A stretch of DNA of 64,000 bases from an uncultured Pseudoteredinibacter sp. (GCF_947502065.1 NZ_CANMYE010000001.1:496001-560000), one strand, 5' to 3'. Positions 1 to 10,344 are shown, counted from the stretch's first letter. Made by a program: numbers and translations. Notes: generated by a model not told the origin, from the letters alone.

Positions 1-1
1 T

Positions 2-1192
2 TCAAGTAAAAATAAATCTGGCGCTGCGGAAGTTAGCCCAGCTGAAGAGACAGCTGCCCAAAGCAGTTGCTGTGGGACTAAACCGGCAGCTCCCAGTACT
101 TGCTGCCCCAGTGAACCGCAAGAAGCGCTGAGTAGTTGCTGCGAGCAAGCCGCTGATCAGCCCGATTGGTTTTTGCGCATATGTCTGGTTTTAGTACTGT
201 TCTTCTACAGCTTAAATCTATCTGATTGGGTTTATGATTTAGGTATTGAGGAGAGCTTTGTATGGTCCTTATCCCCGGCGCTCGGAATAATGGCCGATAC
301 GGTGTATGAATTAATCAATACGATGTGGTTCAGTGTTGTATTGGCGGCCTTGTTTGTCGGCTTTTTAGCAAAAATACCCCAAAGCTTTGTCTTATCGATA
401 TTGGGTAAAGGGGGCAGTATTAATGGCTTGGGCCGCGCTACCGTAGCGGGCGTGCTAATGGATTTATGCAGCCACGGTATTTTAATGGTGGCCATGCAGC
501 TATACCGCAAAGGCGCCAGCCTAGGGCAGGTGATGGCCTTTTTGGTGGCAAGTCCTTGGAATTCGCTTTCTTTGACATTGATTCTAATCGCCTTAATTGG
601 CTGGGAGTGGACCCTAGCATTTATCGGTTTATCGATGATCTTAGCGTTTATTACCGGATATCTTTTCGACCTCCTAAGTCGCCGAGGGACTTTGCCCGAG
701 AACCCCTATTCGGCAGAGTTGGAGGAGGGCTTTGAGTTTTGGCCAGAGGCCAAGCGCCAGTGGGGCGAGCTGCGTATTGATAAAGCTTGGTGGCTAAGTG
801 TTTGGGAAGAAGCCTTGGCTGGCTCTAAAATGGTTGTGCGCTGGCTGTTATTTGGAGTCCTGCTTGCAGCTTTGATCAGGGGCTTTGTCAGCCTAGATGA
901 CTTCCAGCAATATTTTGGTCCGAGCTTAATCGGCTTGGGGGCTACTTTACTGGCAGCGACTATTATTGAAGTTTGCTCAGAAGGCTCCACTCCAATAGCC
1001 GCTGATTTAATGACAAGAGCGAATGCTCCTGGCAATAGCTTTGCGTTTTTAATGACGGGTGTTGCGACGGACTATACCGAGGTGATGGTAATTAAAGACA
1101 CTATGAAGAGCTGGAAAACGGCTTTGTTTTTACCGCTTCTGTGTGTGCCTCAGGTGGTGGTAGTTGCTGTAATTCTCAATCAGTTTAGCTAG
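2..1192 (+). CDS. Permease of the SO_0444-type Cu/Zn efflux / DUF318 family, 5' end outside window
   Basis: The frame is open to the left window edge, so about 396 residues of a longer inner-membrane protein are visible. It begins with a hydrophilic Cys-rich segment holding three Cys-Cys pairs at visible residues 23-24, 34-35 and 46-47, then several membrane segments, a hydrophilic loop (roughly 225-275) and more membrane segments. The motifs LCSHGILMVAMQL and CSEGSTPIAADL are the two halves of the duplicated permease signature of this family. Related permeases with a central CC-rich linker are proposed to export metal ions, and the Cys pairs would suit thiophilic metal binding. An internal TTG at 173 could be mistaken for a start, but it would cut off the Cys-rich segment. 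The substrate is inferred. Confidence 0.75.
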   Translation, partial: SSKNKSGAAEVSPAEETAAQSSCCGTKPAAPSTCCPSEPQEALSSCCEQAADQPDWFLRICLVLVLFFYSLNLSDWVYDLGIEESFVWSLSPALGIMADTVYELINTMWFSVVLAALFVGFLAKIPQSFVLSILGKGGSINGLGRATVAGVLMDLCSHGILMVAMQLYRKGASLGQVMAFLVASPWNSLSLTLILIALIGWEWTLAFIGLSMILAFITGYLFDLLSRRGTLPENPYSAELEEGFEFWPEAKRQWGELRIDKAWWLSVWEEALAGSKMVVRWLLFGVLLAALIRGFVSLDDFQQYFGPSLIGLGATLLAATIIEVCSEGSTPIAADLMTRANAPGNSFAFLMTGVATDYTEVMVIKDTMKSWKTALFLPLLCVPQVVVVAVILNQFS

Positions 1193-1282
1193 GGCCAGTT
1201 ATAGCCTGTTAGGTAAGGGTAGTTAAGAGCAGAATAAATGTCAGCTTTCGCCCTGTGATTTACTGCCGCTTCAAACCAATAT

Positions 1283-1302
1283 GGGGCCACTCGAGCCCCT
1301 TT
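1283..1302 (+). terminator. Weak hairpin terminator after the permease
   Basis: GGGGC (1283-1287) and GCCCC (1295-1299) form a 5-bp GC stem with a 7-nt loop, followed by only three T residues. It sits 90 bp after the permease stop and before panE. The short U-tract makes it weak. Confidence 0.4.
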
Positions 1303-1369
1303 GTAAGCTTTAGCACTGCTTTATAAGCCCCAACCAAATAAGATAATAAGAACTAAGGCCAAAAACACT

Positions 1370-2416
1370 ATGAGTCAGCCCCAAAATTCTAATCCGCCTC
1401 CTAAGCAGTTCCCTGAAGGCAGCAAAATTGTTGTGGCAGGGGCAGGCAGTATTGGTTGCTTTGTTGGTGGGCTTTTGGCGGCCCAAGGGCATAAAGTGTG
1501 TCTTTGGGGGCGAGCAAGAATAATTGATGCCATTCAAGAAAAGGGCTTGCAACTCAGTGATGGTGACGGCCTAGATATCAAACTTGCAGCAGAACAGCTG
1601 GAGCTGAGTACAGATGCCAGCTGCTTGGCCCAAGCCGATATTGTTTTATTAGCCGCTAAAAGCTTGGTAACAGAAGAAATAGCAAAAGATATTGCACTGC
1701 ATGCGCCCAAACAGGCGGTTGTTTTAAGTCTTCAGAACGGAATAAGAAATCCTGCAATTCTGCGAGAACATTTAGAGCAAAAAGTTTTCGCGACCATGAT
1801 CCCTTTCAATGTTGTTCATAGTGAAGGCAATCGATTTCATAGGGCGACATTTAGTGCTGAACTGATGATGGAATGGCAGCCAGCTTTGGCCAAGTTCTTG
1901 AGTGGTGAGTACATCAACTTTAAACCGCTGGAGCAATTTAATGAAATTGCTTGGGGCAAGCTACTGCTCAATATTAATAATGCCGTCAATGCTCTGGGTG
2001 GTTTGCCACTTAAACAACAACTAATGAACCGTCAATGGCGCTGCCTAATGGCTGATGTGGTCAGTGAGAGCTTGGCTGTACTTTCTGCCGCTGGCATTAA
2101 ACATCTTTCAGTAGCTCCGGTGAATATGAAAATGTTCTGCTGGATCCTTCGCCTGCCCACTTTTATGTTCAGCAGGATCGCCAATTCCATGCTCAAGGTC
2201 GACCCACAGGCGAGAGCGTCTATGTATGAAGATCTAGAGCAAAAACGCCTGACGGAAATCGACGAATTTCAAGGGCTCATTATCGAACTATCCAAGCAGC
2301 ACCATTGTAAGGCACCATTGAATCAGCGTATCTATCAGCTGATTAAAGACGCTGAATTGAGGGCCGCAGGATCACCGGCTTTGTCTGTTGATGATATACG
2401 CAGTGGGATATTCTAA
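1370..2416 (+). CDS. Ketopantoate reductase family protein (PanE/ApbA-like)
   Basis: 348 residues, somewhat longer than the usual 290-310. The N-terminal Rossmann motif GAGSIG (residues 24-29) would bind NADPH, and SLQNGIRN matches the conserved Asn region. KLLLNINNAVNAL contains the Lys and Asn residues of the active site, and the C-terminal SMYEDLEQKRLTEID matches the family's substrate-binding Glu region. Family members reduce 2-dehydropantoate to pantoate for coenzyme A synthesis, but paralogues with other 2-oxoacid substrates are common, so I do not assign panE firmly. The start is an ATG preceded by AAGG 12 nt upstream. It stands alone, with no pan genes nearby. Confidence 0.8.
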   Translation: MSQPQNSNPPPKQFPEGSKIVVAGAGSIGCFVGGLLAAQGHKVCLWGRARIIDAIQEKGLQLSDGDGLDIKLAAEQLELSTDASCLAQADIVLLAAKSLVTEEIAKDIALHAPKQAVVLSLQNGIRNPAILREHLEQKVFATMIPFNVVHSEGNRFHRATFSAELMMEWQPALAKFLSGEYINFKPLEQFNEIAWGKLLLNINNAVNALGGLPLKQQLMNRQWRCLMADVVSESLAVLSAAGIKHLSVAPVNMKMFCWILRLPTFMFSRIANSMLKVDPQARASMYEDLEQKRLTEIDEFQGLIIELSKQHHCKAPLNQRIYQLIKDAELRAAGSPALSVDDIRSGIF

Positions 2417-2603
2417 AGCTACCATAGTGCTGGCATTTACTTCTGACTTATTGGTTTTAATTCTTTCGTTAAATTTTAAGGAGCTTTGATGGTTCTTTAG
2501 TATGACATTCCGTTCGCCTAAACAGTTTAAAAAACGGATTGTTGAGTGGCGCCCAATGCCGCAGACTTCCCACTGAGGGATCATTTTTTCAGATGGGAAT
2601 GTC

Positions 2604-5600
2604 ATGCTTTATCGCCGCTTGCTGGTCAGCGTTATCGGCTTTTTAACTCTTATATATGCCGCTTCAGGTATAGCTTTGAATCAAGAGCTTTCAGTGTTGC
2701 AAAGAGAGACCTTGACCGATTCTAAAGACGCTACAATAGTGCAACAGGAAAGATTGGCAATGCACTTGCATCAGCGCGATATTCCATATGCTAATGAGCA
2801 AAGCCTAACGATTATTCGCGATAGCCTAGGATATTATTGGTTGGGGACGGGTTTAGGCTTGATTCGTTATGATGGTAACGAGTCCAACAAGGTGGTGAGT
2901 AACGCTAGTGGTGATGCCACAGGTTCTGTTGTTTTACGCCTGTTAGAGCATAAGGGCTATATCTGGGCTGGGACCGCGGCCCAAGGACTATTTAGGGTCG
3001 ATTTAGATGACCATAGCATTAAGTCTTACGCTAAAGGAGAGGGAATCAGCCACGGTTACGTTACCGGCTTGATTGAAGATCAATATCAACGTTTTTGGGT
3101 GCTAACCATTGATGGTTTAAACCTGTATCACGCTAAAAGCGATAATTTTCAACAGTTTTTCTTGCCCAGAAAGAAGCAGTCCAATTCTACTCCAGCCTAT
3201 GCCTTTAAAACCCTAGTCGCACTCGATCGCAATACGCTTTTACTCTCGTCGTTTTCCGAAGGCGTCTTGTTGTTTGATCTTCGTTCTCAGACTTTTACAT
3301 CAGCCAGTCAAAGCTTAACTCAGGTTTCCGATAAAGAATTTAAACACTTTCTAACGGTAGCCGGTGGTGAGCTTCTTAGAACAGCTGCGGGTAATTATGT
3401 TTATGGCGTAGACGATAAGCTATTTGAATTTGATAGGACAGGCAGATTGATTCACTCTGCAGCGATTCTACCGGAGAAGTTAAAGCTGCCTTTGCAATTG
3501 CCAAAAAAATCCTTAAAAAATGTACAAATTAGGCGGCTGACGGCAGATCATCATGGAAATATTTGGATAGTCCCTATGGGGGGAGGGCTGTTTCAATGGT
3601 CAGCAGATCGCAAGATTGTCTATCACAGTTTTAATGCAGCGAATAATACACTGGGCATCGGTAATCCTTACAATATCAATGTGGATAAAGACGGTACGCT
3701 GGCGCTCAGTTATCTAAAATCCTCCCCAAGATTTTGGAATCCTATCGGTAGCCAGGTAAAAACCATAGATCTTAGAAAAGCCAATGCTGGCCTGCGAGAC
3801 TTTCAGGCTTTTATTGCGATTGAGGGGGAGCAGGGCACTTGGTTATTTGGTGATTCGGATCATTTCCTTCTATTGGATCATCATGGTCAACTAAGTCGGC
3901 TTGTAGAGGTTCCTGGTCAATTGATCGGTGCTGCCAAACGAGGCGACCAGCTTTACATCAGTACTTACCGTGGTATTTATCGATACGATATTCCAACTCA
4001 AACTCTTGAGCAGCTTGATAAAATCTATCCAGCTAATGTTGATGTTGTTCATAAACAACAAGTTTGGGTTCGAATGCCGACCAATGAAGTATTGCGCATC
4101 GATCCACAGGGTGGTCAGCATAACTATAAGTTTGACGGAGACTTCACTACGGTCGAGAGTAACTTTTCCGTATCTGATGAGGGGCTGCTCTATTTTCTTG
4201 CTAGAGGCTTTCTTTATCGGTATGACGAGAAGCAAGATCGTTTCGAAAAGCTCCATCAACAGCCTTTAAAAATCCATAGTCCTGCGGACTTTTATGTTCG
4301 TGCGAATGAGCTATACCTTTTTTCGGAAGGTGCTTATCGTTTGAGTCTAGATGAGCTGGATGATTCTCAATTTGCTACAAAATTGCTACGGGGAAATCGC
4401 TTTTTTCGGCGTGTTCATTGTAGTACCGAAGGCTGCTGGCTTCGAAATGACCACAACTCAGATCTTGAGTTTTTCGAGTTCAACAGTGAAAAATGGTTCG
4501 ATTATTATCATACCCAAGGCTTTCCTTTTTTGCGTGGAGTAACCCCACTCAAATATAAAGCCGGGGAATTGTGGCTATCTTCTCATGGGGTAGTTTATAA
4601 AGTTCAGTCTCCATTGCCTTATGCCAATAGTGGGACACCCACTAAAATACACAGTTTTTCGCTCTTTTCTTCTGATCAACCCCAGGAGACCTATCTGTCG
4701 CCATTTGAGAATATCGAACTCGGTCACGATGTTAGCGCTATACGCTTAAATTTCGGAGACGGGCAGTTTTACAAAAATGGCGACGAAAAACCTATGTATC
4801 GTTTATTGGGGCTGAGTAAGCAATGGTTAAGTGCAAGTCACAATCAAGCCACGTTTACTGCACTAAATCCAGGCGAGTACATTTTTCAGGTTAAGCCTGA
4901 AGCCGCAGACAAGGTAAGCGACCAACTTATTATTCGCGTTACAGCAGCGTGGTGGAATTCCTGGTTAGCTAGATCGATTTATCTGATATCTGCGCTATCA
5001 ATACTGTTGCTTTTGATTTATTTACGTTGGGACAAATATCGTTCGCAGTACCTAGCCAACAAGAAAATACTTGAGTATGCCAAAGGCATTGATGGTGTAA
5101 ATCAGGGTGTCTGTGTTATTGAATCTAATGGCCGTATAGTATCTGCTAATCGGGCATTTAAAGCTTTTATTCAAAGCGATGTCTCACAACGATTTATCTG
5201 GGAATTTGTACACAAACTTAATGCCGAAGATGATTTCGAGCAGCGTTGGTTGCAACTTCGAGAGCAGCGTAGCATTCGAGGGCGTCTACGCCTTCGAAGC
5301 CCATCACGCGCGATGCCTGTGGAATACAGCATCTCAATTATTGATCAACTCGACCATGAAAATTCGCGTTATATTGCTTTGTTTTCTGATATTTCCGAAC
5401 GTATTGAGCACGAAAATGAGTTGCGTGATTTAGCGAGCTGCGACACTTTGACAGGCTTACATAATCGCTATTACCTGAATTTGCATCTAAGGAAGCTGAT
5501 CCACTCAGAAGTTGAAAAAAACGGCAAACGCTTAGCTCTTGTTTTTTTAGATGTTGACAGGTTTAAGAACATCAATGACTCACTGAGTCATTATTATGGT

Positions 5601-6761
5601 GATATGTTGCTGGTGGCATTGGCTAAACGTTTGAAGTCGTGTTTACGTGCAGGTGAATTCCTTGCGCGCCTAGGTGGTGATGAGTTTGTTATTGTCTCTT
5701 GCCAAACAGCAAGCAATTGGGATGTGACACAGCTCGCTCAACGAGTCCTAGCACAGGCTGATCAGGCAATTGTGGTTGAAGATAAAGAGCTTTATGTGTC
5801 ATTGAGCCTTGGTCTAGCTGTAAGTCCAGATGATGGCGCGAGTGTTGATGAGCTTCTAAGAAATGCTGATGCTGCAATGTACAGTGTGAAAGCCAAAGGC
5901 GGTAATGATTACGCTTTTTATACTCAAAGAATGAGCGAAACATCGCGGCTTGAACTTGAGTTGGAGTCCGAGCTACGCCGGGCTATCGATCAACGCGAAT
6001 TTCGACTCTACTATCAGCCCAAAATTTGTTTAGCTACCGGCCGCTTAATGGGCTTGGAAGCGCTTTTACGTTGGGCTCACCCTCAACGAGGCTTAGTTAG
6101 CCCGGGGCTGTTTATACCGGTTGCAGAGAAAACTGGCTTGATTATTAAAATCGGACTCTGGGCAATAGGAGAGGTAGCAAGGCAGTTACGAGCTTGGCAA
6201 TTAGATGACTATGATGCGGTGCCAATAGCGGTTAATGTTTCTCCACAACAATTGCTGCAACCTAATTTTGCTGACGAGCTTAACCGCTTGCTGCGAGCCA
6301 GTCATATTGCTTGTGAAATGGTAGAGCTTGAGATTACCGAAAATATGGTGATGGAGAATATGGAGGTCTGCATTGAGCAGCTCGCCAAGCTTAAAAGCAT
6401 GGGCCACCTAATTTCAATTGACGATTTTGGTACTGGTTATTCCTCTTTGGCGTATTTAAGAAAGCTACCGATTGATGTCTTGAAGATTGATCAGTCTTTC
6501 GTCTCTGGCATGTTTGAGGACGCTGAACAACACAGTATCGTGAAAACCATTATTGAGCTTGCCAATAATTTACAGCTCACTGTTGTGGCTGAGGGAATCG
6601 AAACTAAAGAAGTGCACTTTACGCTACGAGACATGGGTTGTAGCCTAGGCCAGGGTTATTTTTATGCGCCACCGATGGCCGCCGACGACCCATTTTTAAA
6701 AGACTGTCTAAAAGAAGGGGAGATAAAAATTCCCCTTCATTTAGGCCAGCGATTAATTTAG
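2604..6761 (+). CDS. Membrane c-di-GMP signalling protein: Reg_prop propeller, Y_Y_Y, PAS, GGDEF and EAL domains
   Basis: 1385 residues. A signal peptide (about residues 1-24) is followed by a roughly 650-residue periplasmic region with repeated two-component-regulator propeller blades (for example YYWLGTGLGLIRYDG), then a Y_Y_Y-like beta domain ending near 780. One transmembrane helix lies at about 790-808. A cytosolic PAS domain, a GGDEF domain with intact RLGGDEF near 1022, and an EAL domain with intact EAL near 1150 plus DDFGTGYSSL and AEGIE follow. Both catalytic motifs are preserved, so it may make and degrade cyclic di-GMP. Propeller/Y_Y_Y sensors usually feed histidine kinases that detect periplasmic glycans or other ligands; here the output is c-di-GMP. 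The ligand is unknown, and no obvious partner is adjacent. Confidence 0.9.
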   Translation: MLYRRLLVSVIGFLTLIYAASGIALNQELSVLQRETLTDSKDATIVQQERLAMHLHQRDIPYANEQSLTIIRDSLGYYWLGTGLGLIRYDGNESNKVVSNASGDATGSVVLRLLEHKGYIWAGTAAQGLFRVDLDDHSIKSYAKGEGISHGYVTGLIEDQYQRFWVLTIDGLNLYHAKSDNFQQFFLPRKKQSNSTPAYAFKTLVALDRNTLLLSSFSEGVLLFDLRSQTFTSASQSLTQVSDKEFKHFLTVAGGELLRTAAGNYVYGVDDKLFEFDRTGRLIHSAAILPEKLKLPLQLPKKSLKNVQIRRLTADHHGNIWIVPMGGGLFQWSADRKIVYHSFNAANNTLGIGNPYNINVDKDGTLALSYLKSSPRFWNPIGSQVKTIDLRKANAGLRDFQAFIAIEGEQGTWLFGDSDHFLLLDHHGQLSRLVEVPGQLIGAAKRGDQLYISTYRGIYRYDIPTQTLEQLDKIYPANVDVVHKQQVWVRMPTNEVLRIDPQGGQHNYKFDGDFTTVESNFSVSDEGLLYFLARGFLYRYDEKQDRFEKLHQQPLKIHSPADFYVRANELYLFSEGAYRLSLDELDDSQFATKLLRGNRFFRRVHCSTEGCWLRNDHNSDLEFFEFNSEKWFDYYHTQGFPFLRGVTPLKYKAGELWLSSHGVVYKVQSPLPYANSGTPTKIHSFSLFSSDQPQETYLSPFENIELGHDVSAIRLNFGDGQFYKNGDEKPMYRLLGLSKQWLSASHNQATFTALNPGEYIFQVKPEAADKVSDQLIIRVTAAWWNSWLARSIYLISALSILLLLIYLRWDKYRSQYLANKKILEYAKGIDGVNQGVCVIESNGRIVSANRAFKAFIQSDVSQRFIWEFVHKLNAEDDFEQRWLQLREQRSIRGRLRLRSPSRAMPVEYSISIIDQLDHENSRYIALFSDISERIEHENELRDLASCDTLTGLHNRYYLNLHLRKLIHSEVEKNGKRLALVFLDVDRFKNINDSLSHYYGDMLLVALAKRLKSCLRAGEFLARLGGDEFVIVSCQTASNWDVTQLAQRVLAQADQAIVVEDKELYVSLSLGLAVSPDDGASVDELLRNADAAMYSVKAKGGNDYAFYTQRMSETSRLELELESELRRAIDQREFRLYYQPKICLATGRLMGLEALLRWAHPQRGLVSPGLFIPVAEKTGLIIKIGLWAIGEVARQLRAWQLDDYDAVPIAVNVSPQQLLQPNFADELNRLLRASHIACEMVELEITENMVMENMEVCIEQLAKLKSMGHLISIDDFGTGYSSLAYLRKLPIDVLKIDQSFVSGMFEDAEQHSIVKTIIELANNLQLTVVAEGIETKEVHFTLRDMGCSLGQGYFYAPPMAADDPFLKDCLKEGEIKIPLHLGQRLI

Positions 6762-6766
6762 AGCGA

Positions 6767-8683
6767 TTACGGGTAAAATTTTTCGAAGGGATGTTCACTG
6801 CAATCGAGTCGATTACTTTGATTGTAACCACTCTTGAGCCACAGCGTAGGGGCTTCGTGGATCAGCGAAGCCCACACTTCGCAGCGTTGTTGGTCACTTT
6901 TGAAGCGAGAATCCTCGATAATTCGTTGATAGAAGCTCTCAGGGATAACCGTTTTATCACTGTGCATGAGGTCGGTGGTATCAAATAGGGCGTATTGTTT
7001 TAACTCTTGTTGTTCGGCCCATGAAAGCCATTTCTTCTGCTGTTGATGATTTGGGGAACCTGTTTTCGCAAAGTGTGCCCAGTAGCCCCGCATAATTTTT
7101 GACAGTTGTTCACGCCCTGCTGTGTTTTTTCGATTGATCATTGGGTCAAATAGACCGCCGCTATCGGTGAAACCAAAAACAAAGGGAATCTCCATGCCGT
7201 GGGAAGCTCCCAAAAGCTGATCAAGTTTCATACCCAAGGGGCGGGCTTGTTCGTCCCAGTCGAAACGATAGGCCCAAACCTTTTCTCCGTCGGCTTTGCT
7301 GAGCGCTTCGGCAATACGGTCAACCCCTTGGTATTTCCAGCGTTCAGAGTGGTATTGGGCCCTAGCGTTGTAATAAGGGAGGTCTTTGATGATGGCGTAG
7401 CGATTGAAATACAGATCGACATATTTGGGATCTTGATAGTAATAGAGTTTAAGCTCGTCTCGATTGCTGCCGATAATGACTGGCACATTGTTATGGCGTT
7501 GAATGTCAGTAAGATCTGTTATGGGGTCGGCGCTACTGATTACGGTGCCATCTCTGAATACTCTTGGTATATCTGGTTTGCTATTGCCTAAATGATCATA
7601 GGCCGTAAATATATCTTCAACGCGAACTTCTCGTAAAAACTCAGCTCGAGCGCTTATCTTTTCTTGCTCAATTAAACTTCGTGTCGCTTTGGCGCCTAAG
7701 CTCCAACCATTGAGCATACGTAACTGACGTTCAATTTCTAATGCGCTGTAGTCGCTGCCGCCATCTTCTGGGTAGGCAGTGGCTGTTGCAATATCATCAA
7801 ACCATAGACCACCACTTTGTACGATTGCGCGATGAAATAGATTCTTTGCGAGCGGTGAAAGCATGAGACTTAAGGTGTTAAAACCGCCGGCTGACTCCCC
7901 GAATAAGGTAACTCGATCTGGATCACCACCAAAAGCCTGAATGTTTGCCTGTACCCATTGGAGGCTAGTTAAAATATCTAAAGTACCGAAGTTGCCGCTT
8001 TTGCCCAGCGTCTCTTCTTCATGTGCAAGCGCTGGGTGCCTAAACCACCCAAGGGCGCCCAAACGATAATTAAGGGTGACAACAATGACGTTGTTCTCTA
8101 CCGCCAGGCGAGAGCCATCATAGATATCAGCCGCACCATGGGTGTTGCTGCCGCCATGAACCCAGACCATAACGGCCAGATTATCCGCGTCCTTCGGGCT
8201 ATAAACATTTAGGTAAAGGCAGTCTTCTTGACCGATCAAACCATTAACGTCAGCGCTCGCACTGACCGTTCCGCTTGTTGTCTGGGTGCAGCTTGGGCCA
8301 TGTTCTTGTGTAATGCGGGCCTCATCCCAGGGTTTAATCTTTTGTGGTGCTCGCCAACGTAGATCCCCTATGGGGGGCTCGGCATAGGGAATTCCGCGCC
8401 ATTGCCGGCCGCCCAGTGAATTGTAACTACCAATGATTTCACCGGAGGAGATTTGTAATGCAGGCAATGCCTCTGCTTGTTCTGCTTTTTCCGCACATGC
8501 ACTCAATAGCATGACTGCTAAAACTAGTGAGATAAAGGCAGCAGAAGGCTTAGATGGGCGCCACCAATTACTCAGATTAGGTGATGGCACAGCCCAATGA
8601 AAAAGATGACTATAGTTTTGTTGACTTGTTTTATTCGTTTGCCAGTAAAGGATTTTTGCAATCATCTGCCAGAGTAATTTCAT
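6767..8683 (-). CDS. Type B carboxylesterase, predicted lipoprotein
   Basis: 638 residues as drawn. The alpha/beta-hydrolase fold of the carboxylesterase/para-nitrobenzyl esterase family is clear: EDCLYLNVYSP, the oxyanion motif VHGGS, the nucleophile elbow GESAGG near residue 262, and a late HGMEIPFVFGF carrying the catalytic His. LLSAC at residues 59-63 is a good lipobox, so mature protein would be lipid-anchored from Cys63. The drawn ATG leaves an unusually long 46-residue region before the hydrophobic core; a GTG at 8590 would give a normal signal peptide, so the start is uncertain. Substrate unknown. The stop is 5 bp from the convergent GGDEF/EAL gene. Confidence 0.85.
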   Translation of the reverse strand: MKLLWQMIAKILYWQTNKTSQQNYSHLFHWAVPSPNLSNWWRPSKPSAAFISLVLAVMLLSACAEKAEQAEALPALQISSGEIIGSYNSLGGRQWRGIPYAEPPIGDLRWRAPQKIKPWDEARITQEHGPSCTQTTSGTVSASADVNGLIGQEDCLYLNVYSPKDADNLAVMVWVHGGSNTHGAADIYDGSRLAVENNVIVVTLNYRLGALGWFRHPALAHEEETLGKSGNFGTLDILTSLQWVQANIQAFGGDPDRVTLFGESAGGFNTLSLMLSPLAKNLFHRAIVQSGGLWFDDIATATAYPEDGGSDYSALEIERQLRMLNGWSLGAKATRSLIEQEKISARAEFLREVRVEDIFTAYDHLGNSKPDIPRVFRDGTVISSADPITDLTDIQRHNNVPVIIGSNRDELKLYYYQDPKYVDLYFNRYAIIKDLPYYNARAQYHSERWKYQGVDRIAEALSKADGEKVWAYRFDWDEQARPLGMKLDQLLGASHGMEIPFVFGFTDSGGLFDPMINRKNTAGREQLSKIMRGYWAHFAKTGSPNHQQQKKWLSWAEQQELKQYALFDTTDLMHSDKTVIPESFYQRIIEDSRFKSDQQRCEVWASLIHEAPTLWLKSGYNQSNRLDCSEHPFEKFYP

Positions 8684-8916
8684 TGTCGCTTAGATTCTTA
8701 GTATTTGCTTTTAATGCTAGCAGAAGCGAAAGAGCATAGAAACGACATTACTATAGATATTGTGAAACAGTTTACGTCGATAGGGCTCTGATGTAAGCCT
8801 TGGTAATCGAATCACATCGTCAATGTCTATAACAATCTACAACTTGTTCGCTATGCAGTAGCTACCCGGGCGCGCTCAGAGCCTGATTACTCCAGGGAAA
8901 CTATTCAGGAGTTACC

Positions 8917-10344
8917 ATGAAATACCTTCTATGTTTACTCGCTATCCTCGCATTCGATATTCGAGCAGCCGATCACGGAGAGGCTCCCCAGGTTAGGGTG
9001 GATAGTTTGGCTGATTTAAATGACTTATACGCCTTTATCAATCCTAATAATGCTGATGAGCTTATTATGGTGGCAACCGTTGCTCCTAATGCCAATGCCA
9101 GTACGCAATTTTCTGATGCGGTTGATTACCGATTTCATATTAGTACGACAGATAATCCTAGCGATTACAGTGTGCTCAGTTGTAGCTTCGAAGAGGCTGA
9201 CGAATTTAGCTGTGCATTCGGCGATAATAGCCCAGTTTCAGGTGCGCTAAATACTACTGTCGAGGGTGGTTCCTTTCGTGTTTATGCTGGCTTGAGGGAT
9301 GACCCTTTCTATTTTGATGGCGCAGCCTTTGCCGAAACCGTGGCGGCCTTAAGCCCGCAATTCAAAACCGACGGTGTAAATTCTTTCGCCGGTCAAAATG
9401 TGTTGGCTTTGGTCATTGGAATAAGATCATCAGATTTAACTAAGGCGGGCAGTGAGCCTGTCTTAAGAGTTTATGCCTCAACGAATCGAAAATCCGGTGC
9501 TGTACTCAATGGCAGCACCAGTGGCTCTTTTTACAATGTCGATCAATCTGGTCATGGCTTTCAGTTTCAGGTGATTAGTCAGAAAAATGCCGATGATCAG
9601 ACTCAGGTGTCAGCCAATTGGTTTGTCTTTGATGATGATGGTAATCCAATCTGGTTGACTGGCGAAGGGCCGGTGGATGGCTTAACGGCAAGAATCCCAG
9701 TGCAGCGCTTAAGCGGTGGGCGCTTTCCGCCAAATTTTAATACCGAAGATGTCAATCGCATAGCAGCTGGCGAGTTGCTGTTTACCTTCAGTGATTGCAA
9801 TAACGCGAGTGTTGAATTCGAAACGGCAGATGCGAGCTTTCTTGCCTCAACGTCTCTTGGGGTACAGCGTTTAACTTCAGTGCAGGGATTGCCTTGCGGC
9901 CATAAGAGCTTAGGGCAGGTGGATCGTGTAGGACGACCCGCAATTGCGACAGCCTTGATCGATATTACCGGCGCGCAGGGCACCAAAGATACTTACAACG
10001 CGGCTGCGGATCCGAGCAAGTGGTCAGAGCAGTTTGAGGCCGAAATTAGATCTCACTTGGAGCTTCTTGATAGCCTCGATGGTGCCACCAACGCATTATT
10101 ACCGGCGGCAAGCTTAGCCTCTGTTTTGGTGGATGATGTGCTTTTGATTGACACCCGTGAGTCCGCCTGTGATGAGTACTTAGCAGTTGAGCTTTCGGTG
10201 GCCGGTAAATGTGGTGGTAGAACCCTGGCAAGGGATGTTATCGATGATACCTTGTCGGCGGTGGTTGCTCCGGGCGCTGGTGATGGCGTAGCCAATGACA
10301 GCACCTTCCTTGACGATTTTCCTTTCTTAGCTGAGCCAAATTAA
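8917..10344 (+). CDS. DUF4331 family secreted protein
   Basis: 475 residues with a signal peptide (about 1-17, ending RAADHGEAP). The mature start HGEAPQVRVDSLADLNDLYAFINP and the later GLRDDPFYFD are hallmarks of DUF4331 proteins. A strong SD (aggag, 8907-8911) precedes the ATG. Acidic, with few Cys residues, and likely periplasmic or exported. A segment around residues 215-250 (SANWFVFDDDGNPIWLTG) looks like an inserted beta-rich module seen in other secreted proteins. The function of DUF4331 is not established. It is followed 35 bp later by a secreted TPR protein, a pairing that suggests a joint role. Confidence 0.8.
   Translation: MKYLLCLLAILAFDIRAADHGEAPQVRVDSLADLNDLYAFINPNNADELIMVATVAPNANASTQFSDAVDYRFHISTTDNPSDYSVLSCSFEEADEFSCAFGDNSPVSGALNTTVEGGSFRVYAGLRDDPFYFDGAAFAETVAALSPQFKTDGVNSFAGQNVLALVIGIRSSDLTKAGSEPVLRVYASTNRKSGAVLNGSTSGSFYNVDQSGHGFQFQVISQKNADDQTQVSANWFVFDDDGNPIWLTGEGPVDGLTARIPVQRLSGGRFPPNFNTEDVNRIAAGELLFTFSDCNNASVEFETADASFLASTSLGVQRLTSVQGLPCGHKSLGQVDRVGRPAIATALIDITGAQGTKDTYNAAADPSKWSEQFEAEIRSHLELLDSLDGATNALLPAASLASVLVDDVLLIDTRESACDEYLAVELSVAGKCGGRTLARDVIDDTLSAVVAPGAGDGVANDSTFLDDFPFLAEPN

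Noticed and set aside
3891..4269. Overlapping frames on both strands inside the GGDEF/EAL gene
   Set aside because: Fully inside a well-supported gene in another frame, no family match.
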